Source: Profundibacterium mesophilum KAUST100406-0324 (GTDB taxonomy: Bacteria > Pseudomonadota > Alphaproteobacteria > Rhodobacterales > Rhodobacteraceae). Taken from it: 64,000 nt of DNA. Shown piece by piece: positions 9,180-18,851 of the stretch. The notes under the pieces are model-generated. The model made no database searches, was not told the origin of the DNA, and worked only from the letters and a program-made list of their open reading frames with translations. The translations under genes were made by a program, and so were the position numbers. Every line of letters begins with the position of its first letter. The stretch's first letter is position 1. Location: positions 97,157 to 161,156 of the forward strand of contig NZ_APKE01000035.1 of the NCBI RefSeq assembly GCF_009835145.1, in the 5' to 3' direction.

Positions 9180-10109
9180 TCAGATCGCGGGCGCGACCGA
9201 TCGCCGGGCCCGCCGCGCGCGCCTGTCGGCCAGGAACAGCTCGCCCGAATAGAGCGCGAGCGCCGTCCAGATCATCGCGAAGGCGATGCCGTGCCAAGGG
9301 GTGAAGAGCTCGCCGAATATCGCGACGGCGACGATGAATTGCAGCGTCGGGTTGAGATATTGCAGCAGGCCGACACTGGCCAGGCGAAGCCGGCGGGAGG
9401 CGTATGAAAAAAGGATCAAGGGCGCGCCGGTGATCGGGCCAGCCGCCAGGAGGAGGAGGGTCTGAACAGGATCGGTGCCGAAGGCGCTCCCCCCGCCCGG
9501 CATCATGCCCGTCACCAGCAGGTAGCCCAGCGCGAGAGGCGCGAGCAGGAGCACCTCGGCCGTGACCGACAGGACCGGGCCGGCGGTGATCATCTTCTTG
9601 AGCACCCCGTAAAGCCCGAAGGAGCCGGCGAGACCGAGCGAGATCCATGGCGCCGCCCCCAGCCCGAACGCAAGCTGCGCCACGCCCAGCGCGGCCAGGA
9701 CGATCGCGGCCCATCCCGCCCGGCTCAGCCTTTCGGAAAAGAGCGTGACGCCGAAGAGGACCGCGACGAGGGGGAAGATGTAATATCCCATGCTTGCCTC
9801 GAGGCCCCGCCCCGCCTGGACCGAGAAGATGAACAGGAACCAGTTGGTCGAGATCATCACCGCCGCGGCCAGGATCAGCAGCAGGCCGCGCCCCGGCCTG
9901 ACCACGGCGCGCAGCTCGCCAAGCCGGCCCTGGAGCGCGATCACCCCGGCGAAGAAGACGAGCGACCACAGCGTGCGGTGCGCAAGCACCTTGAGCGGCG
10001 GCACCTCGGCCAGAAGCTTGTAATAGAGCGGCGACAGCCCCCAGATGGTGCAGCAGACGATCATCGCGACGAGGCCGCGAAGAGCCGCGTTCGGAGCATC
10101 GGGGGCCAT
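9180..10109 (-). CDS. rarD: EamA-family transporter RarD
   Basis: A 309-residue integral membrane protein with about ten hydrophobic segments, the usual two five-helix EamA halves. The start GLVAMIVCCTIWGLSPLYYKLL and the following VPPLKVLAHRTLWSLVFF are characteristic of RarD, a drug/metabolite-transporter family member first noted for chloramphenicol sensitivity. Its natural substrate is not established. It begins four bases after the stop of the polysaccharide-deacetylase gene on the same strand, so the two are probably transcribed together. Confidence 0.9.
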   Translation of the reverse strand: MAPDAPNAALRGLVAMIVCCTIWGLSPLYYKLLAEVPPLKVLAHRTLWSLVFFAGVIALQGRLGELRAVVRPGRGLLLILAAAVMISTNWFLFIFSVQAGRGLEASMGYYIFPLVAVLFGVTLFSERLSRAGWAAIVLAALGVAQLAFGLGAAPWISLGLAGSFGLYGVLKKMITAGPVLSVTAEVLLLAPLALGYLLVTGMMPGGGSAFGTDPVQTLLLLAAGPITGAPLILFSYASRRLRLASVGLLQYLNPTLQFIVAVAIFGELFTPWHGIAFAMIWTALALYSGELFLADRRARRARRSVAPAI

Positions 10110-10113
10110 TGCG

Positions 10114-12201
10114 TCAGCGGCCTGCGGTCAGCGCGGTCGAGATCGGCGCGAGCGTGACGCCGGATGCCCGCTCGCTTTCCATCCACTGGTCGAGCGCCTC
10201 GAGCGTTTCGGGACGGTTGCGCCCGAAGAGGACGACGGTCGAAAGCTGCCTTGCCCGGAAGGCGGCATGGTCGAGGAAGCGCTTGACCGCGGCACGGTCC
10301 TGTCCCTCGCCATCGATCTGCCGGAAGACGAGCGCGCCCGGAATGCCCGCGCGCCTGGCCTCCTGCTGCGCACCGTTCAGTCCGCGCGGGAAGGTCACGA
10401 GCCCGTGCCCGGTCTCGTCGAGCCGTGCGAGGATCTGCTGCATCGCCGTCCGGTCGTCCTGCAAGTCGCCCGCTGGGTCATCCATCACCGCGACGGCCTC
10501 GGGCACCAGGGTCAGGCTGTCCTGCAGCGCCGCGTCGACATCGCTTGCCAGCGCACCGCGCGGCACCGACGGAATCATCACCACCTCGCGACCGGCCGCG
10601 CGGTAGGCGGCGGCACGGCTTTGGGCATCGCGCTGGCCCGCGTCGATCGCGATGGTGACAGGCAGCTCCGTGTCGATCAGCGGTCCGCCCGTGTCGAGCA
10701 GCACGATCGACAGGATCGGACCCTCGATCCGTCCGGCCGGCGCGGCCGCATAGCGCATCAGCGCGCTGTCGGGATCGGGCGCCGGGCGCGTTTGCGCCCC
10801 GTTGGCGGGCGCCGCATCCTGCGTCCGCTTGCGCGGCCGTACCGGGTTCGCGCCCTGCGGTCCGGTGGCATCGATGACGCGCGGCGCGGGCTCGCGGCCA
10901 AAGCCGACACCGCGCAAACCGCCCTCGTCCAGCGCCAGGCGGCGGATACCGGGGGCGGAGGGGCTTGGCGCTTCGGGGGCGAGCACGGCGGGCGCGTCGA
11001 TGGTCTTCTGGGCAAGCGCGCCGCCGGGGCGCGGTCCGGCACTTGGCGGCTTTCCGGGCTCGGCCCCGCGCATGCCGCCCTCCGGCGCCGCGGGTTCGGC
11101 CGCCGGCCGGCTGTCCTGCTCGGGCGCGGCCGGCACGAAGAGCGCGTCCGCGTCCGGATCGGGCCGCTCCGCGCCGGGAGCGGCATCATCGGTGGCAGGC
11201 TCCTCGGGCGGTGTCCCGGCCGTCGGTGCCGTCTCGCGGGCTGGTAGATCCGGCGCGGCCGCACCCGCGGATGCCATTTCCGCCGGGCTGCTGCGGGACG
11301 TGACGCCTGGCGCCGTATTCTCTGCGAAGATCGAACTCTCGCCGTCCACGGGCGCCGGCGCGCCGGGCGCATCGGCGGCGATGCCATCGACGATCGCGAG
11401 ACGCTCCAGCGGCTCGACACGTGGCAGCGCGCCTGGCTCGTCGGGAATGGCTGCGCGGCCAGGCGTGGCTGCCGCTCGGTCGCCGCGCATCTCGGCGCGC
11501 GGGGCGCCCGGCGGCGCCTCCTCGGTCGGAAGGGGCACGGCCCCCGGCGCCGCGTCCGCGACTTCGACAGCCGGGAGCGCGTCATCCCCCGTCGCCGAGC
11601 CGGTATCGCGCTGGGCGGGTTCGCGCGCCGGGGACGGTGTCCGGCCGGTTTCGGGGCGGTCTTCCTCGAAAAGCGCGCTGCCGGCATTCGCCGAAGCATC
11701 TTCCCCGGCGCCGCCATCCCGAGGCGCCGCTGCGACTTCCGGCGCGTCTGCCAGTGCTACGGGCTTGTCCTCACCGGAGTGCGTATCGACGAAAAGCCCG
11801 CCCTCATCCCCGGCATCGATTTCGCCACCCTCTGCGGAGACGGCATTGGCCGTTTCCGTTTCGGGTGCGGGCGCTGTTTCCGGAACGAAGATCGATGGTT
11901 CATCGCCCGGCTCCGGCGTGCCGCCCGGGCTTGTGTTCTCGGCGCTCCGTATCACGGCCGCATCACCGGGCGCGGAGCCGGCGGTCACCGCATCATCGCT
12001 CGCAGCATCGCGGCTGGCCTCATCGGTGGCGGCCGCGCCAGAGACCCGAGCGTCCGGTGCGCCGGGCCGGTTGGCCGCGACGGTCCCATCCCCCGGACGC
12101 ACCGGCAGGCTTCGCTCGTTCACCAGCTGGGCCGCGAGAACCACGCTCAGCGTCGCCGCGACGCTTCCCCAGACCAGACCGGATATGAACCCTCGATTCA
12201 C
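10114..12201 (-). CDS. divergent polysaccharide deacetylase (YibQ-type) with long disordered linker
   Basis: I place the start at the GTG at 12201, just after GGGGTGAG and directly before an N-terminal anchor helix ([21 protein letters not shown]); an in-frame ATG at 12273 would add 24 hydrophilic residues. Residues about 35-460 are low-complexity Ala/Pro/Glu/Asp/Gly-rich sequence. The C-terminal ~230 residues ([20 protein letters not shown] onward, abridged) are the divergent polysaccharide deacetylase fold, with [16 protein letters not shown] and GALVFRQID. Such proteins are membrane-anchored and face the periplasm; their substrate is unknown, though a link to the cell envelope is expected. 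It precedes rarD with a four-base gap. The linker is unusually long. Confidence 0.85.
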   Translation of the reverse strand: MNRGFISGLVWGSVAATLSVVLAAQLVNERSLPVRPGDGTVAANRPGAPDARVSGAAATDEASRDAASDDAVTAGSAPGDAAVIRSAENTSPGGTPEPGDEPSIFVPETAPAPETETANAVSAEGGEIDAGDEGGLFVDTHSGEDKPVALADAPEVAAAPRDGGAGEDASANAGSALFEEDRPETGRTPSPAREPAQRDTGSATGDDALPAVEVADAAPGAVPLPTEEAPPGAPRAEMRGDRAAATPGRAAIPDEPGALPRVEPLERLAIVDGIAADAPGAPAPVDGESSIFAENTAPGVTSRSSPAEMASAGAAAPDLPARETAPTAGTPPEEPATDDAAPGAERPDPDADALFVPAAPEQDSRPAAEPAAPEGGMRGAEPGKPPSAGPRPGGALAQKTIDAPAVLAPEAPSPSAPGIRRLALDEGGLRGVGFGREPAPRVIDATGPQGANPVRPRKRTQDAAPANGAQTRPAPDPDSALMRYAAAPAGRIEGPILSIVLLDTGGPLIDTELPVTIAIDAGQRDAQSRAAAYRAAGREVVMIPSVPRGALASDVDAALQDSLTLVPEAVAVMDDPAGDLQDDRTAMQQILARLDETGHGLVTFPRGLNGAQQEARRAGIPGALVFRQIDGEGQDRAAVKRFLDHAAFRARQLSTVVLFGRNRPETLEALDQWMESERASGVTLAPISTALTAGR

Positions 12202-12291
12202 GCTCTCACCCCGTTCGTCGCCGAGTGGCGCGCGGTGCTTCGCCGCTTGACGCCAACCGCCCCGTTTGCGCATGTATATCGCGACCGCCCC

Positions 12292-12305
12292 GGGGGTTCA
12301 CCCCC
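12292..12305 (+). promoter_or_regulatory. perfect G5/C5 hairpin in the trpG leader
   Basis: GGGGG and CCCCC flank the tetraloop TTCA, ending 31 bases before the trpG TTG start, within the 135-bp divergent space shared with the deacetylase gene. A TTGACG at 12247-12252 could be a -35 element for trpG, but no well-spaced -10 is clear. I see no leader peptide with tandem Trp codons, so classical attenuation is not supported. Confidence 0.35.
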
Positions 12306-12336
12306 TTGCGACAGACCTAGCGACGGGAATCGAACT

Positions 12337-12918
12337 TTGCTGCTCCTGATCGACAATTACGACAGTTTCACCTATAACCTCGTGCATTATTTCGGAGAGC
12401 TCGGCACGGAGGTCACGGTTCGGCGCAACGATGCGCTGACGGTCGCCGAGGCGCTCGCCCTGCGGCCCGAGGGGATCGTGATCTCGCCCGGTCCGTGCGA
12501 TCCGGACCGCGCCGGCATCTGCGTGCCGCTGATCGAAGGGGCCGCCGAGGCGCGTGTGCCCCTCCTGGGGGTCTGCCTCGGCCATCAGGCGATCGGGCAG
12601 GCATTCGGCGGCCGGGTCCAGCGCCATGACGAGATCGTGCATGGCAAGCGCGCCGCGATCCGGCATGGGGGCAAGGGCGTCTTTGCCGGTCTTCCCGATC
12701 CGTTGACGGCGACGCGCTATCACAGCCTCGTCGTCGCGCGCGAGGGGCTGCCGGAATGCCTCGAGGTGACGGCGGAGCTCGATGACGGGACGATCATGGG
12801 GCTGGCGCACCGGACGCTGCCCATCGAGGGGGTGCAGTTCCACCCCGAATCGATCGCCTCCGACCATGGCCATGACATGCTGCGCAGCTTCATAGGCCGG
12901 CTCGGGGTGGCGGCATGA
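12337..12918 (+). CDS. trpG: anthranilate synthase component II (glutamine amidotransferase)
   Basis: This class I glutamine amidotransferase releases ammonia from glutamine for anthranilate synthase (tryptophan synthesis) and, in many bacteria, for aminodeoxychorismate synthase (folate). I chose the TTG at 12337 because it gives the family N-terminus [20 protein letters not shown]; the open frame upstream has no family sequence. The catalytic triad is visible: Cys80 in [10 protein letters not shown], and His169 and Glu171 in QFHPES. The 193-residue length is normal. It overlaps trpD by ATGA. No trpE is in the window. Confidence 0.95.
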   Translation: MLLLIDNYDSFTYNLVHYFGELGTEVTVRRNDALTVAEALALRPEGIVISPGPCDPDRAGICVPLIEGAAEARVPLLGVCLGHQAIGQAFGGRVQRHDEIVHGKRAAIRHGGKGVFAGLPDPLTATRYHSLVVAREGLPECLEVTAELDDGTIMGLAHRTLPIEGVQFHPESIASDHGHDMLRSFIGRLGVAA

Positions 12919-13934
12919 GCGAGGCGCTCAAGCCGCTGATCGCGATCGCCGCCGAACGGGCGCTCAGCCGCGCGGAGGCCGGGGAGGCCTTCGCCATTCT
13001 CTTCGAGGGCGATGCGACGCCCAGCCAGATCGGCGGTTTCCTGATGGCGCTGCGCACGCGGGGCGAGTCGGTGGACGAATACGCAGCGGCGGCGGCGGCG
13101 ATGCGCGACCGCTGCCGCAAGCTGCGCGCGCCGCAGGGCGCAATCGACATCGTCGGCACGGGCGGCGATGGCAAGGGCACGCTGAACATCTCGACCGCCG
13201 CGGCCTTCGTGGTCGCCGGCGCGGGCGTGACGGTCGCCAAGCATGGCAATCGCAACCTCAGCTCGAAGTCCGGCGCGGCGGATGCGATCGGCCAGCTGGG
13301 GATCGACGTGATGGCCGGCCCCGAGATCACGCAAAGGGCAATCGAGGAAATCGGCATCGGCTTCATGATGGCACCCATCCATCACCCCGTGGTCGCGCAT
13401 GTGATGCCGACGCGCACCGAGCTGGGAACGCGGACGATCTTCAACATTCTCGGACCCCTCACAAACCCTGCCGGCGTGCGGCGCCAGTTGACGGGCGCCT
13501 TTTCCGCCGATGTCATCCGGCCGATGGCCGAGACGCTCGCGGCGCTGGGAAGCGAGGCCGCATGGCTGGTGCATGGCGGCGACGGGACGGATGAGCTGTC
13601 GATCTCCGCTCCGAGCCGGGTTGCGATCCTCGAGAACGGCGCCGTGCACGAGACCGAGATCTCGCCGGAGGATGCCGGCCTTCCCCGCCATCCCTTCTCG
13701 CAGATCGTGGGCGGAAGCCCGGCCGAGAACGGCGCCGCCTTCCGCGCGCTCCTGCAGGGCGAGGTAAGCGCCTACCGGGATGCGGTCCTGCTCAATTCCG
13801 CGGCGGCGCTCCTGCTGGCGGGCCATGCAAGCGATCTCAGGAGCGGCGCGCAGATGGCCGCCGAAAGCATCGACAGCGGCGCCGCGCGCGGCAAGGTCGA
13901 CGCGCTGGCCGCATTGGCGCCCCTGCGCCGTTGA
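12915..13934 (+). CDS. trpD: anthranilate phosphoribosyltransferase
   Basis: TrpD joins anthranilate and PRPP in the second step of the tryptophan branch. The 339-residue protein has the helical N-terminal domain and the conserved PRPP/anthranilate loops [16 protein letters not shown] (about residues 78-93), [15 protein letters not shown] and the later [17 protein letters not shown] segment (here [18 protein letters not shown]). It shares ATGA with the trpG stop, so translation is coupled. In many relatives trpC follows at once; here the next gene is on the opposite strand, so the cluster is cut to trpGD. Confidence 0.96.
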   Translation: MSEALKPLIAIAAERALSRAEAGEAFAILFEGDATPSQIGGFLMALRTRGESVDEYAAAAAAMRDRCRKLRAPQGAIDIVGTGGDGKGTLNISTAAAFVVAGAGVTVAKHGNRNLSSKSGAADAIGQLGIDVMAGPEITQRAIEEIGIGFMMAPIHHPVVAHVMPTRTELGTRTIFNILGPLTNPAGVRRQLTGAFSADVIRPMAETLAALGSEAAWLVHGGDGTDELSISAPSRVAILENGAVHETEISPEDAGLPRHPFSQIVGGSPAENGAAFRALLQGEVSAYRDAVLLNSAAALLLAGHASDLRSGAQMAAESIDSGAARGKVDALAALAPLRR

Positions 13935-13948
13935 CACTGCCCGTCCGG

Positions 13949-13979
13949 GGGCGCCGCGCGGGACGTCCCTCCGGCGCCC
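13949..13979. terminator. hairpin between convergent trpD and nnr
   Basis: GGGCGCC and GGCGCCC form a seven-base stem with a 17-base loop in the 48-bp gap between trpD and the facing NAD(P)H-hydrate repair gene. It could end transcription from both sides, but no T-run is present on either strand. Confidence 0.35.
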
Positions 13980-13982
13980 GGC

Positions 13983-15503
13983 TCAGCACAGCGCGCGAAG
14001 GACGGCGGGCACCTGCCGCTCCAGATCCTCGGCGATCAGTCCCGGCCCGAATTCCAGCGCGGCGGAGACATGCATCCAGCTTGCATCCCGCGCCGCGGGG
14101 AGTGGCTGCATGCCGCGTGCGAGCAACCCGGTGATCAATCCCGCGAGCACGTCGCCCGCGCCCGCGGTGGCAAGCCATGGCGCGGCGCGCCCGTAGGCGG
14201 CGCTGCTGAGCCAGGTCTCCCCCGATGGCGCCGCGATCACCGTATCATGCCCCTTCAGAAGCACGTGGCACCCCGCCCGCGCGGCCGCTTCGCGCACCGC
14301 GGACAGCTTGTCATGCCCGGGGGGCGCGGCAGAGACCTCGCCCAGGGTCCGGCTGATATCGGGGAACAGCCTGGCGAATTCTCCCCCATGCGGGGTCAGG
14401 ACGCAGGCCTCGTGCAGCAGCGCGAAGGGCGCGTCCTCTCGCGAGAGCAGCGTCAGCGCATCGGCATCGAGAACCGTCGGCCGCCCGGCATCCAGGGCGG
14501 CGCGCAGGAGAGCCCCGGCACGCGCATCGGTCCCGAGCCCCGGCCCAAGGCAGAGCGCGTTGATCCGTTCATCACCCGCGAGCCATTCGGTCAGGGCGGC
14601 CGCATCGGGCAAGGTCCTGAGCATGACCGCCTCGAGCTGCGCCGCGTTCTCGGCCAAGGCGTCCGGCGGCGGAGCGAGGCTGACCAGTCCGGCACCGATT
14701 CTCAGGGCCGCACGGGCGGCGAGCCGTCCGGCCCCCCCGCGCCCGGAGCCCCCGGCCAGAACGAGCGCATGACCGTGATCGAACTTGTGCGCGCCGCGTT
14801 TGAGAAGCCCCGCCGGAGGACCGGCAAGGCGCGCGGCGACCGCGGCCCCGCCGATGTCGATCCCGATATCGGCCACCACGAGACGGCCACTGAGCTCCGG
14901 CCCCGAGGCTAGGTAATGCCCCGGCTTGGCGGCCGCGAAGGTGACGGTCAGATCGGCCGGGAGGCAGGCGCCGTGGCACCGTCCCGAATCGGCATCGAGC
15001 CCGGAGGGAATGTCGACCGCCACGCGCCGGAATGTGTCGGCGCGGCCGGCTTCGGCGATACGCTCGAAAAGCTGTGCCATCTCGCCCGACACCGGGCGGC
15101 TCAGGCCGATGCCGAATACCGCGTCGACGAGGAGCGCCGCGTCCGGCAGGGCGTCCGGAGCCTTGCTCGCCGGATGAACTGGGCCGTGGCGCTCCCATGC
15201 CGCCCGCGCGCGCGCCGCGTCGGGCGGCGATCGCCCCGACCCGGCCGCGCAGAGCGTGACGGACCAACCGGCCTGCGCCAGATGCCGCGCGATCACGTAA
15301 CCGTCGCCGCCATTGTTGCCCGCACCGCAAAGAACGACCGCCGCCCGGCCCTGCCCGCCGGCAAGCTCGGGCCAGTTGGTCATGACCGCGCCGAGGGCCG
15401 CCTCGCCCGCGCGCTCCATCAGTGCGCCCTGCCCGTTCTGCGGCATCGCGAGGGCCGCCGCCTCTGCCGCGCGCATCTCGCGCGCGCCGATGAGGATGCT
15501 CAT
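13983..15503 (-). CDS. nnr: bifunctional NAD(P)H-hydrate repair enzyme (epimerase and ADP-dependent dehydratase)
   Basis: This 506-residue enzyme repairs damaged NAD(P)H. The N-terminal YjeF_N epimerase domain (about residues 1-210) interconverts R and S hydrates, with the sugar/nucleotide-binding segment VVLCGAGNNGGDGYVIARHL. The C-terminal ribokinase-like dehydratase (about 225-506) shows LAGGSGRGGAGRLAARAALR, CVLTPHGGEFARLF, LLKGHDTVIAAP and the active-site loop TAGAGDVLAGLITGLL. The ATG at 15503 gives the family start MSILIGAREMRAAE; the open frame begins 12 codons earlier. It diverges from glnB, with which it shares a 178-bp control region. Confidence 0.93.
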   Translation of the reverse strand: MSILIGAREMRAAEAAALAMPQNGQGALMERAGEAALGAVMTNWPELAGGQGRAAVVLCGAGNNGGDGYVIARHLAQAGWSVTLCAAGSGRSPPDAARARAAWERHGPVHPASKAPDALPDAALLVDAVFGIGLSRPVSGEMAQLFERIAEAGRADTFRRVAVDIPSGLDADSGRCHGACLPADLTVTFAAAKPGHYLASGPELSGRLVVADIGIDIGGAAVAARLAGPPAGLLKRGAHKFDHGHALVLAGGSGRGGAGRLAARAALRIGAGLVSLAPPPDALAENAAQLEAVMLRTLPDAAALTEWLAGDERINALCLGPGLGTDARAGALLRAALDAGRPTVLDADALTLLSREDAPFALLHEACVLTPHGGEFARLFPDISRTLGEVSAAPPGHDKLSAVREAAARAGCHVLLKGHDTVIAAPSGETWLSSAAYGRAAPWLATAGAGDVLAGLITGLLARGMQPLPAARDASWMHVSAALEFGPGLIAEDLERQVPAVLRALC

Positions 15504-15554
15504 GCGTCCCACCCCCCGGCACGGGTTTTCAAACCGCACAAAAAATCATCGGTT

Positions 15555-15571
15555 TGCATGTTCGTTGCGCA
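15555..15571 (+). promoter_or_regulatory. candidate NtrC site upstream of glnB
   Basis: The 17-bp dyad TGC-N11-GCA has the core spacing of NtrC sites (TGCAC...GTGCA). It lies 110 bp before glnB. A weak sigma70-like pair overlaps it: TTGCAT at 15554-15559 and TAGGAA at 15577-15582, 17 bp apart. Rhodobacter NtrC is known to act on sigma70-type promoters, including that of glnB, which makes the position plausible. The outer bases of the dyad are not conserved, so this is tentative. Confidence 0.35.
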
Positions 15572-15666
15572 GAGCATAGGAATTTCCCTTGAGCCGGCCC
15601 GATCGAGACGGGTCTTGCGATTGAGCCCCGAGCCGGGAGATGGTCTGAGCCGGTAGACGCACCTGA

Positions 15667-16020
<354 letters not shown>

Positions 16021-16089
16021 GCCACGGATGCCCGCGCGAGGGCGAAGGAATGACGACGATCCGCCGCCCGGTCCGACCGGCGGCAGAGC

Positions 16090-16105
16090 CGGGCCCGAAG
16101 GCCCG
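16090..16105 (+). promoter_or_regulatory. intercistronic hairpin between glnB and glnA
   Basis: CGGGCC and GGCCCG form a six-base stem with a tetraloop (CGAA) 35 bp before the glnA start. There is no T-run. It could set the ratio of glnB to glnA transcript by partial termination or by acting as an RNA processing or stability element. Confidence 0.35.
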
Positions 16106-16140
16106 CGAATGAATATCAAACCCGAGGGGACTGGATACCC

Positions 16141-17547
16141 ATGAGCAAATCTGACCTGCTTAAGTTGATCAAGGACGAGGATGTCGAATATGTCGACGTC
16201 CGTTTCACCGACCCGCGCGGCAAGCTGCAGCATGTCACCGTGGTCGCCGATCTCGTGGACGAGGATTTCCTCGACGAGGGCTTCATGTTCGACGGATCGT
16301 CGATCGCCGGATGGAAGTCGATCGAGCAGTCGGACATGAAGCTAATGCCCGATCCCAGCTCCGCCTATCTCGATCCCTTCTACGCCGAGAAGACGCTGGC
16401 CGTGCATTGCACCGTGCTCGAGCCCGACACCAACGAGCGTTATGACCGCGACCCGCGCGCGACCGCCCGCAATGCGGAGGAATACCTCAAGTCCACCGGC
16501 ATCGGTGATGTCGCCTACATGGGACCCGAGGCCGAGTTCTTCCTGTTCGACGACGTGCGCTTTGCCGTGACCTCGAACAAGGTCTCCTACCAAGTGGACG
16601 CCAATGACGGCGCCTGGAACTCGGATACCGAGTACGAGATGGGCAACATGGGTCACCGTCCCGGCATCAAGGGCGGCTATTTCCCGGTCAACCCGATCGA
16701 TGACGGCCAGGACATCCGCGGCGAGATGCTCTCCACCATGAAGCGGATGGGCATCAAGGTCGACAAGCACCATCACGAGGTCGCCTCCTGCCAGCACGAG
16801 CTTGGCATGATCTTCGGCACGCTCACCGAGCAGGCCGACAACCTCCAGAAATACAAGTACGTCATCCACAACGTGGCCCATGCCTATGGCAAGTCCGCGA
16901 CCTTCATGCCCAAGCCGATTTCCGGCGATAACGGCTCGGGGATGCACGTGAACATGTCGATCTGGAAGGATGGCAAGCCTGTCTTCGCCGGCGACAAGTA
17001 TGCCGATCTCTCCGACGAGGCGCTGTTCTTCATCGGCGGCATCCTCAAGCACGCCAAGGCACTCAACGCCTTCACCAACCCCTCGACCAACAGCTACAAG
17101 CGCCTGATCCCCGGCTTCGAGGCGCCCGTGCTGCGGGCCTATTCGGCGCGCAACCGCTCGGGCTGCGTCCGTATCCCGTGGTCCGAATCCCCCAAGGGCA
17201 AGCGCGTCGAGGCCCGCTTCCCCGATCCGGCCGCCAACCCCTACCTGTGCTTCGCGGCGCTGCTGATGGCCGGCATCGACGGGATCAAGAACAAGATCCA
17301 CCCCGGCGAGGCGATGGACAAGGACCTCTACGACCTTCCCGCCGAAGAGCTGGCCGGCATCCCGACCGTCTGCGGCAGCCTGCGCGAGGCGATGGAAGAA
17401 CTCGAGAAGGACATGGACTTCCTCGTGGCCGGCGACGTGTTCACCCGCGACCAGATCCGCGGCTACATGGATCTGAAGTGGGAAGAGATCTACGCCTACG
17501 AGCACACGCCGCACCCGGTCGAGTTCAAGATGTATTACAGCTGCTGA
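16141..17547 (+). CDS. glnA: glutamine synthetase, type I
   Basis: GlnA makes glutamine from glutamate, ammonia and ATP, the main ammonia-assimilation step. The 468-residue protein has the N-terminal beta-grasp domain ([23 protein letters not shown]), the metal-binding motif [11 protein letters not shown], the ATP-binding region [16 protein letters not shown] and the later [18 protein letters not shown]. The adenylylation Tyr falls exactly at residue 397 in DLYDLPAEE, so activity should be tuned by GlnE in response to PII. A GAGGGGA ribosome-binding site precedes the ATG. It is followed by a strong terminator. Confidence 0.98.
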   Translation: MSKSDLLKLIKDEDVEYVDVRFTDPRGKLQHVTVVADLVDEDFLDEGFMFDGSSIAGWKSIEQSDMKLMPDPSSAYLDPFYAEKTLAVHCTVLEPDTNERYDRDPRATARNAEEYLKSTGIGDVAYMGPEAEFFLFDDVRFAVTSNKVSYQVDANDGAWNSDTEYEMGNMGHRPGIKGGYFPVNPIDDGQDIRGEMLSTMKRMGIKVDKHHHEVASCQHELGMIFGTLTEQADNLQKYKYVIHNVAHAYGKSATFMPKPISGDNGSGMHVNMSIWKDGKPVFAGDKYADLSDEALFFIGGILKHAKALNAFTNPSTNSYKRLIPGFEAPVLRAYSARNRSGCVRIPWSESPKGKRVEARFPDPAANPYLCFAALLMAGIDGIKNKIHPGEAMDKDLYDLPAEELAGIPTVCGSLREAMEELEKDMDFLVAGDVFTRDQIRGYMDLKWEEIYAYEHTPHPVEFKMYYSC

Positions 17548-17575
17548 TCGCCCGCGGTCACGGCAGATTGTTTGG

Positions 17576-17601
17576 AAAGGGCGTCCCACGGGGCGCCCTT
17601 T
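17576..17601 (+). terminator. glnA terminator
   Basis: AAAGGGCG and CGCCCTTT form a perfect eight-base stem that continues through a one-base bulge into CCC-ACG-GGG, 28 bp after the glnA stop. The A-tract/T-tract flanks make this the clearest intrinsic terminator of the window. Confidence 0.7.
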
Positions 17602-17778
17602 CGCGATATGGGCGCGGGCCATCGGTGCGGGTCCGTATGTCCATCGAGGCATGGTGGCCTCGTAAAAGCGCAAGGTTCGCGCATAATTGTCCGCATTGGG
17701 CCACGATCACCGCAATCATGGCCGCTTCATGCCGAAATCTGTCCGCAATTGGCCGCCATCCAAAGGTTAACGGATCGA

Positions 17779-18660
17779 ATGGCGGACACGCAAATGACTG
17801 CACGTTACGAAGAGACAACGGCCCGCGTCGAATACGCCGCGCCGATATCGCTCGACATGGCCCGTATCGCAGGCCCCCTCGAGGCCCGGCTGGCCACGCG
17901 CGGCGCCCGCTTCGATGTCATCGGGACGACCCAGGACGATGAGCTGCAATTCATCTCCGGCAGCCTCATCGTGACCCTGCGCCGCTGCGCCACCGACGCC
18001 TCCAGCCTGCGTGTCGCCGCCGCCAGCCTCGTCGGGGCCGGCCATCCGCGCAGCATGGCCGCGGCAAGGTTCGCGGCCTGCACCGCCGTGGTGCGGCAGC
18101 TCCTCGCGCTTCGGCAGGCCGACCGTGTCGTGTGGAAACACAAGGGCCGGACATATGTCACGGCAGAGCAGATGGAGACGGAGATCGAGCCGCAGCGGGT
18201 GCGCCGTGCCATGCGGCAGCTTCCGGAGGTGACCGACATGCCGCGCGCCGCGCTGCCGGCTCCGCGGGCGAAGGTCGCCCTGTCCGGGGAGGGCGCGGAG
18301 GATGGCGAGCGCGCGATGCGCGATCTGCGCCGCGAGCTTGGCGCCTCCCCGGCCTCGCCCGAGCGTGATCCGGCGCGCCTGGGGGCATGGGGCGAGAAGG
18401 TCGCGCTCTACGCGCTGAACGCGCTCCTGGTTGCAATTTGCGCGCCTGTCGGCGCGGGAATGATGGTCTACAGCCTGTTGCGCGGCGGCTCGGTCACCGT
18501 CAGCGCGCGCGCGATGGGGATCACCGGCGCCGGGATCGGCTTCTCGAGCCTCGCGGCGGCACCTGCCCTCGCGCAAATCACCGTGCCGGCCACGCAGGGC
18601 CTGACCGCCGCTCTCGACACGCTCGCGCCTGTCGGATCGTTGATCGCCTCGCTGTTCTGA
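17779..18660 (+). CDS. hypothetical protein with one or two C-terminal membrane segments
   Basis: I do not recognise this 293-residue protein. I chose the ATG at 17779 because the upstream part of the frame reads like non-coding GC-rich sequence; a second ATG at 17794 is equally possible. The first ~145 residues look like a compact soluble domain (DELQFISGSLIVTLRR; VVWKHKGRTYVTAEQMETE). A Pro/Ala-rich linker follows. The C-terminal ~80 residues hold a hydrophobic helix (YALNALLVAICAPVGAGMMVY, abridged) and a second apolar stretch. A membrane-anchored cytoplasmic protein is likely. It stands alone between glnA and the frc operon and is normal in codon use. Confidence 0.65.
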   Translation: MADTQMTARYEETTARVEYAAPISLDMARIAGPLEARLATRGARFDVIGTTQDDELQFISGSLIVTLRRCATDASSLRVAAASLVGAGHPRSMAAARFAACTAVVRQLLALRQADRVVWKHKGRTYVTAEQMETEIEPQRVRRAMRQLPEVTDMPRAALPAPRAKVALSGEGAEDGERAMRDLRRELGASPASPERDPARLGAWGEKVALYALNALLVAICAPVGAGMMVYSLLRGGSVTVSARAMGITGAGIGFSSLAAAPALAQITVPATQGLTAALDTLAPVGSLIASLF

Positions 18661-18683
18661 CAGCCGGCGCGGCACCGGATGAT

Positions 18684-18700
18684 CCGGCGCCGGACGCCGG
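18684..18700 (+). terminator. weak hairpin after the 293-residue membrane protein
   Basis: CCGGCG and CGCCGG form a six-base stem around a five-base loop 24 bp after the stop. No T-run follows. It is a weak candidate for a transcription end before the frc promoter. Confidence 0.25.
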
Positions 18701-18738
18701 GACACCGCGCGGCCGGCGACTCCCGCATAGGTGGAATG

Positions 18739-18767
18739 TTGACGCTAAAGGAATTCGGTGACTATCT
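18739..18767 (+). promoter_or_regulatory. sigma70-type promoter of the frc operon
   Basis: TTGACG (18739-18744) and CTATCT (18762-18767) are 17 bp apart, 84 bp before the frcB start. The -35 box has five of six consensus bases. No LacI- or ROK-type operator palindrome is obvious close by. Confidence 0.55.
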
Positions 18768-18851
18768 GATCGGCGAGGGCGGGTCGGGACCCGGGGCTGC
18801 ATGGTCAGGCTAGGGTGCAGAGTCGCTCCAGACATAATGGGGAGGACCGAT

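Noticed and set aside
12202..12336. Tryptophan attenuator with leader peptide before trpG.
   Set aside because: No short frame with tandem Trp codons and no U-tailed terminator were found.
18736..18813. A 25-residue open frame starting at ATG 18736 before frcB.
   Set aside because: The AGGTGG lies only one base before the ATG, too close for translation, and the frame overlaps the best promoter -35 box of the frc operon.
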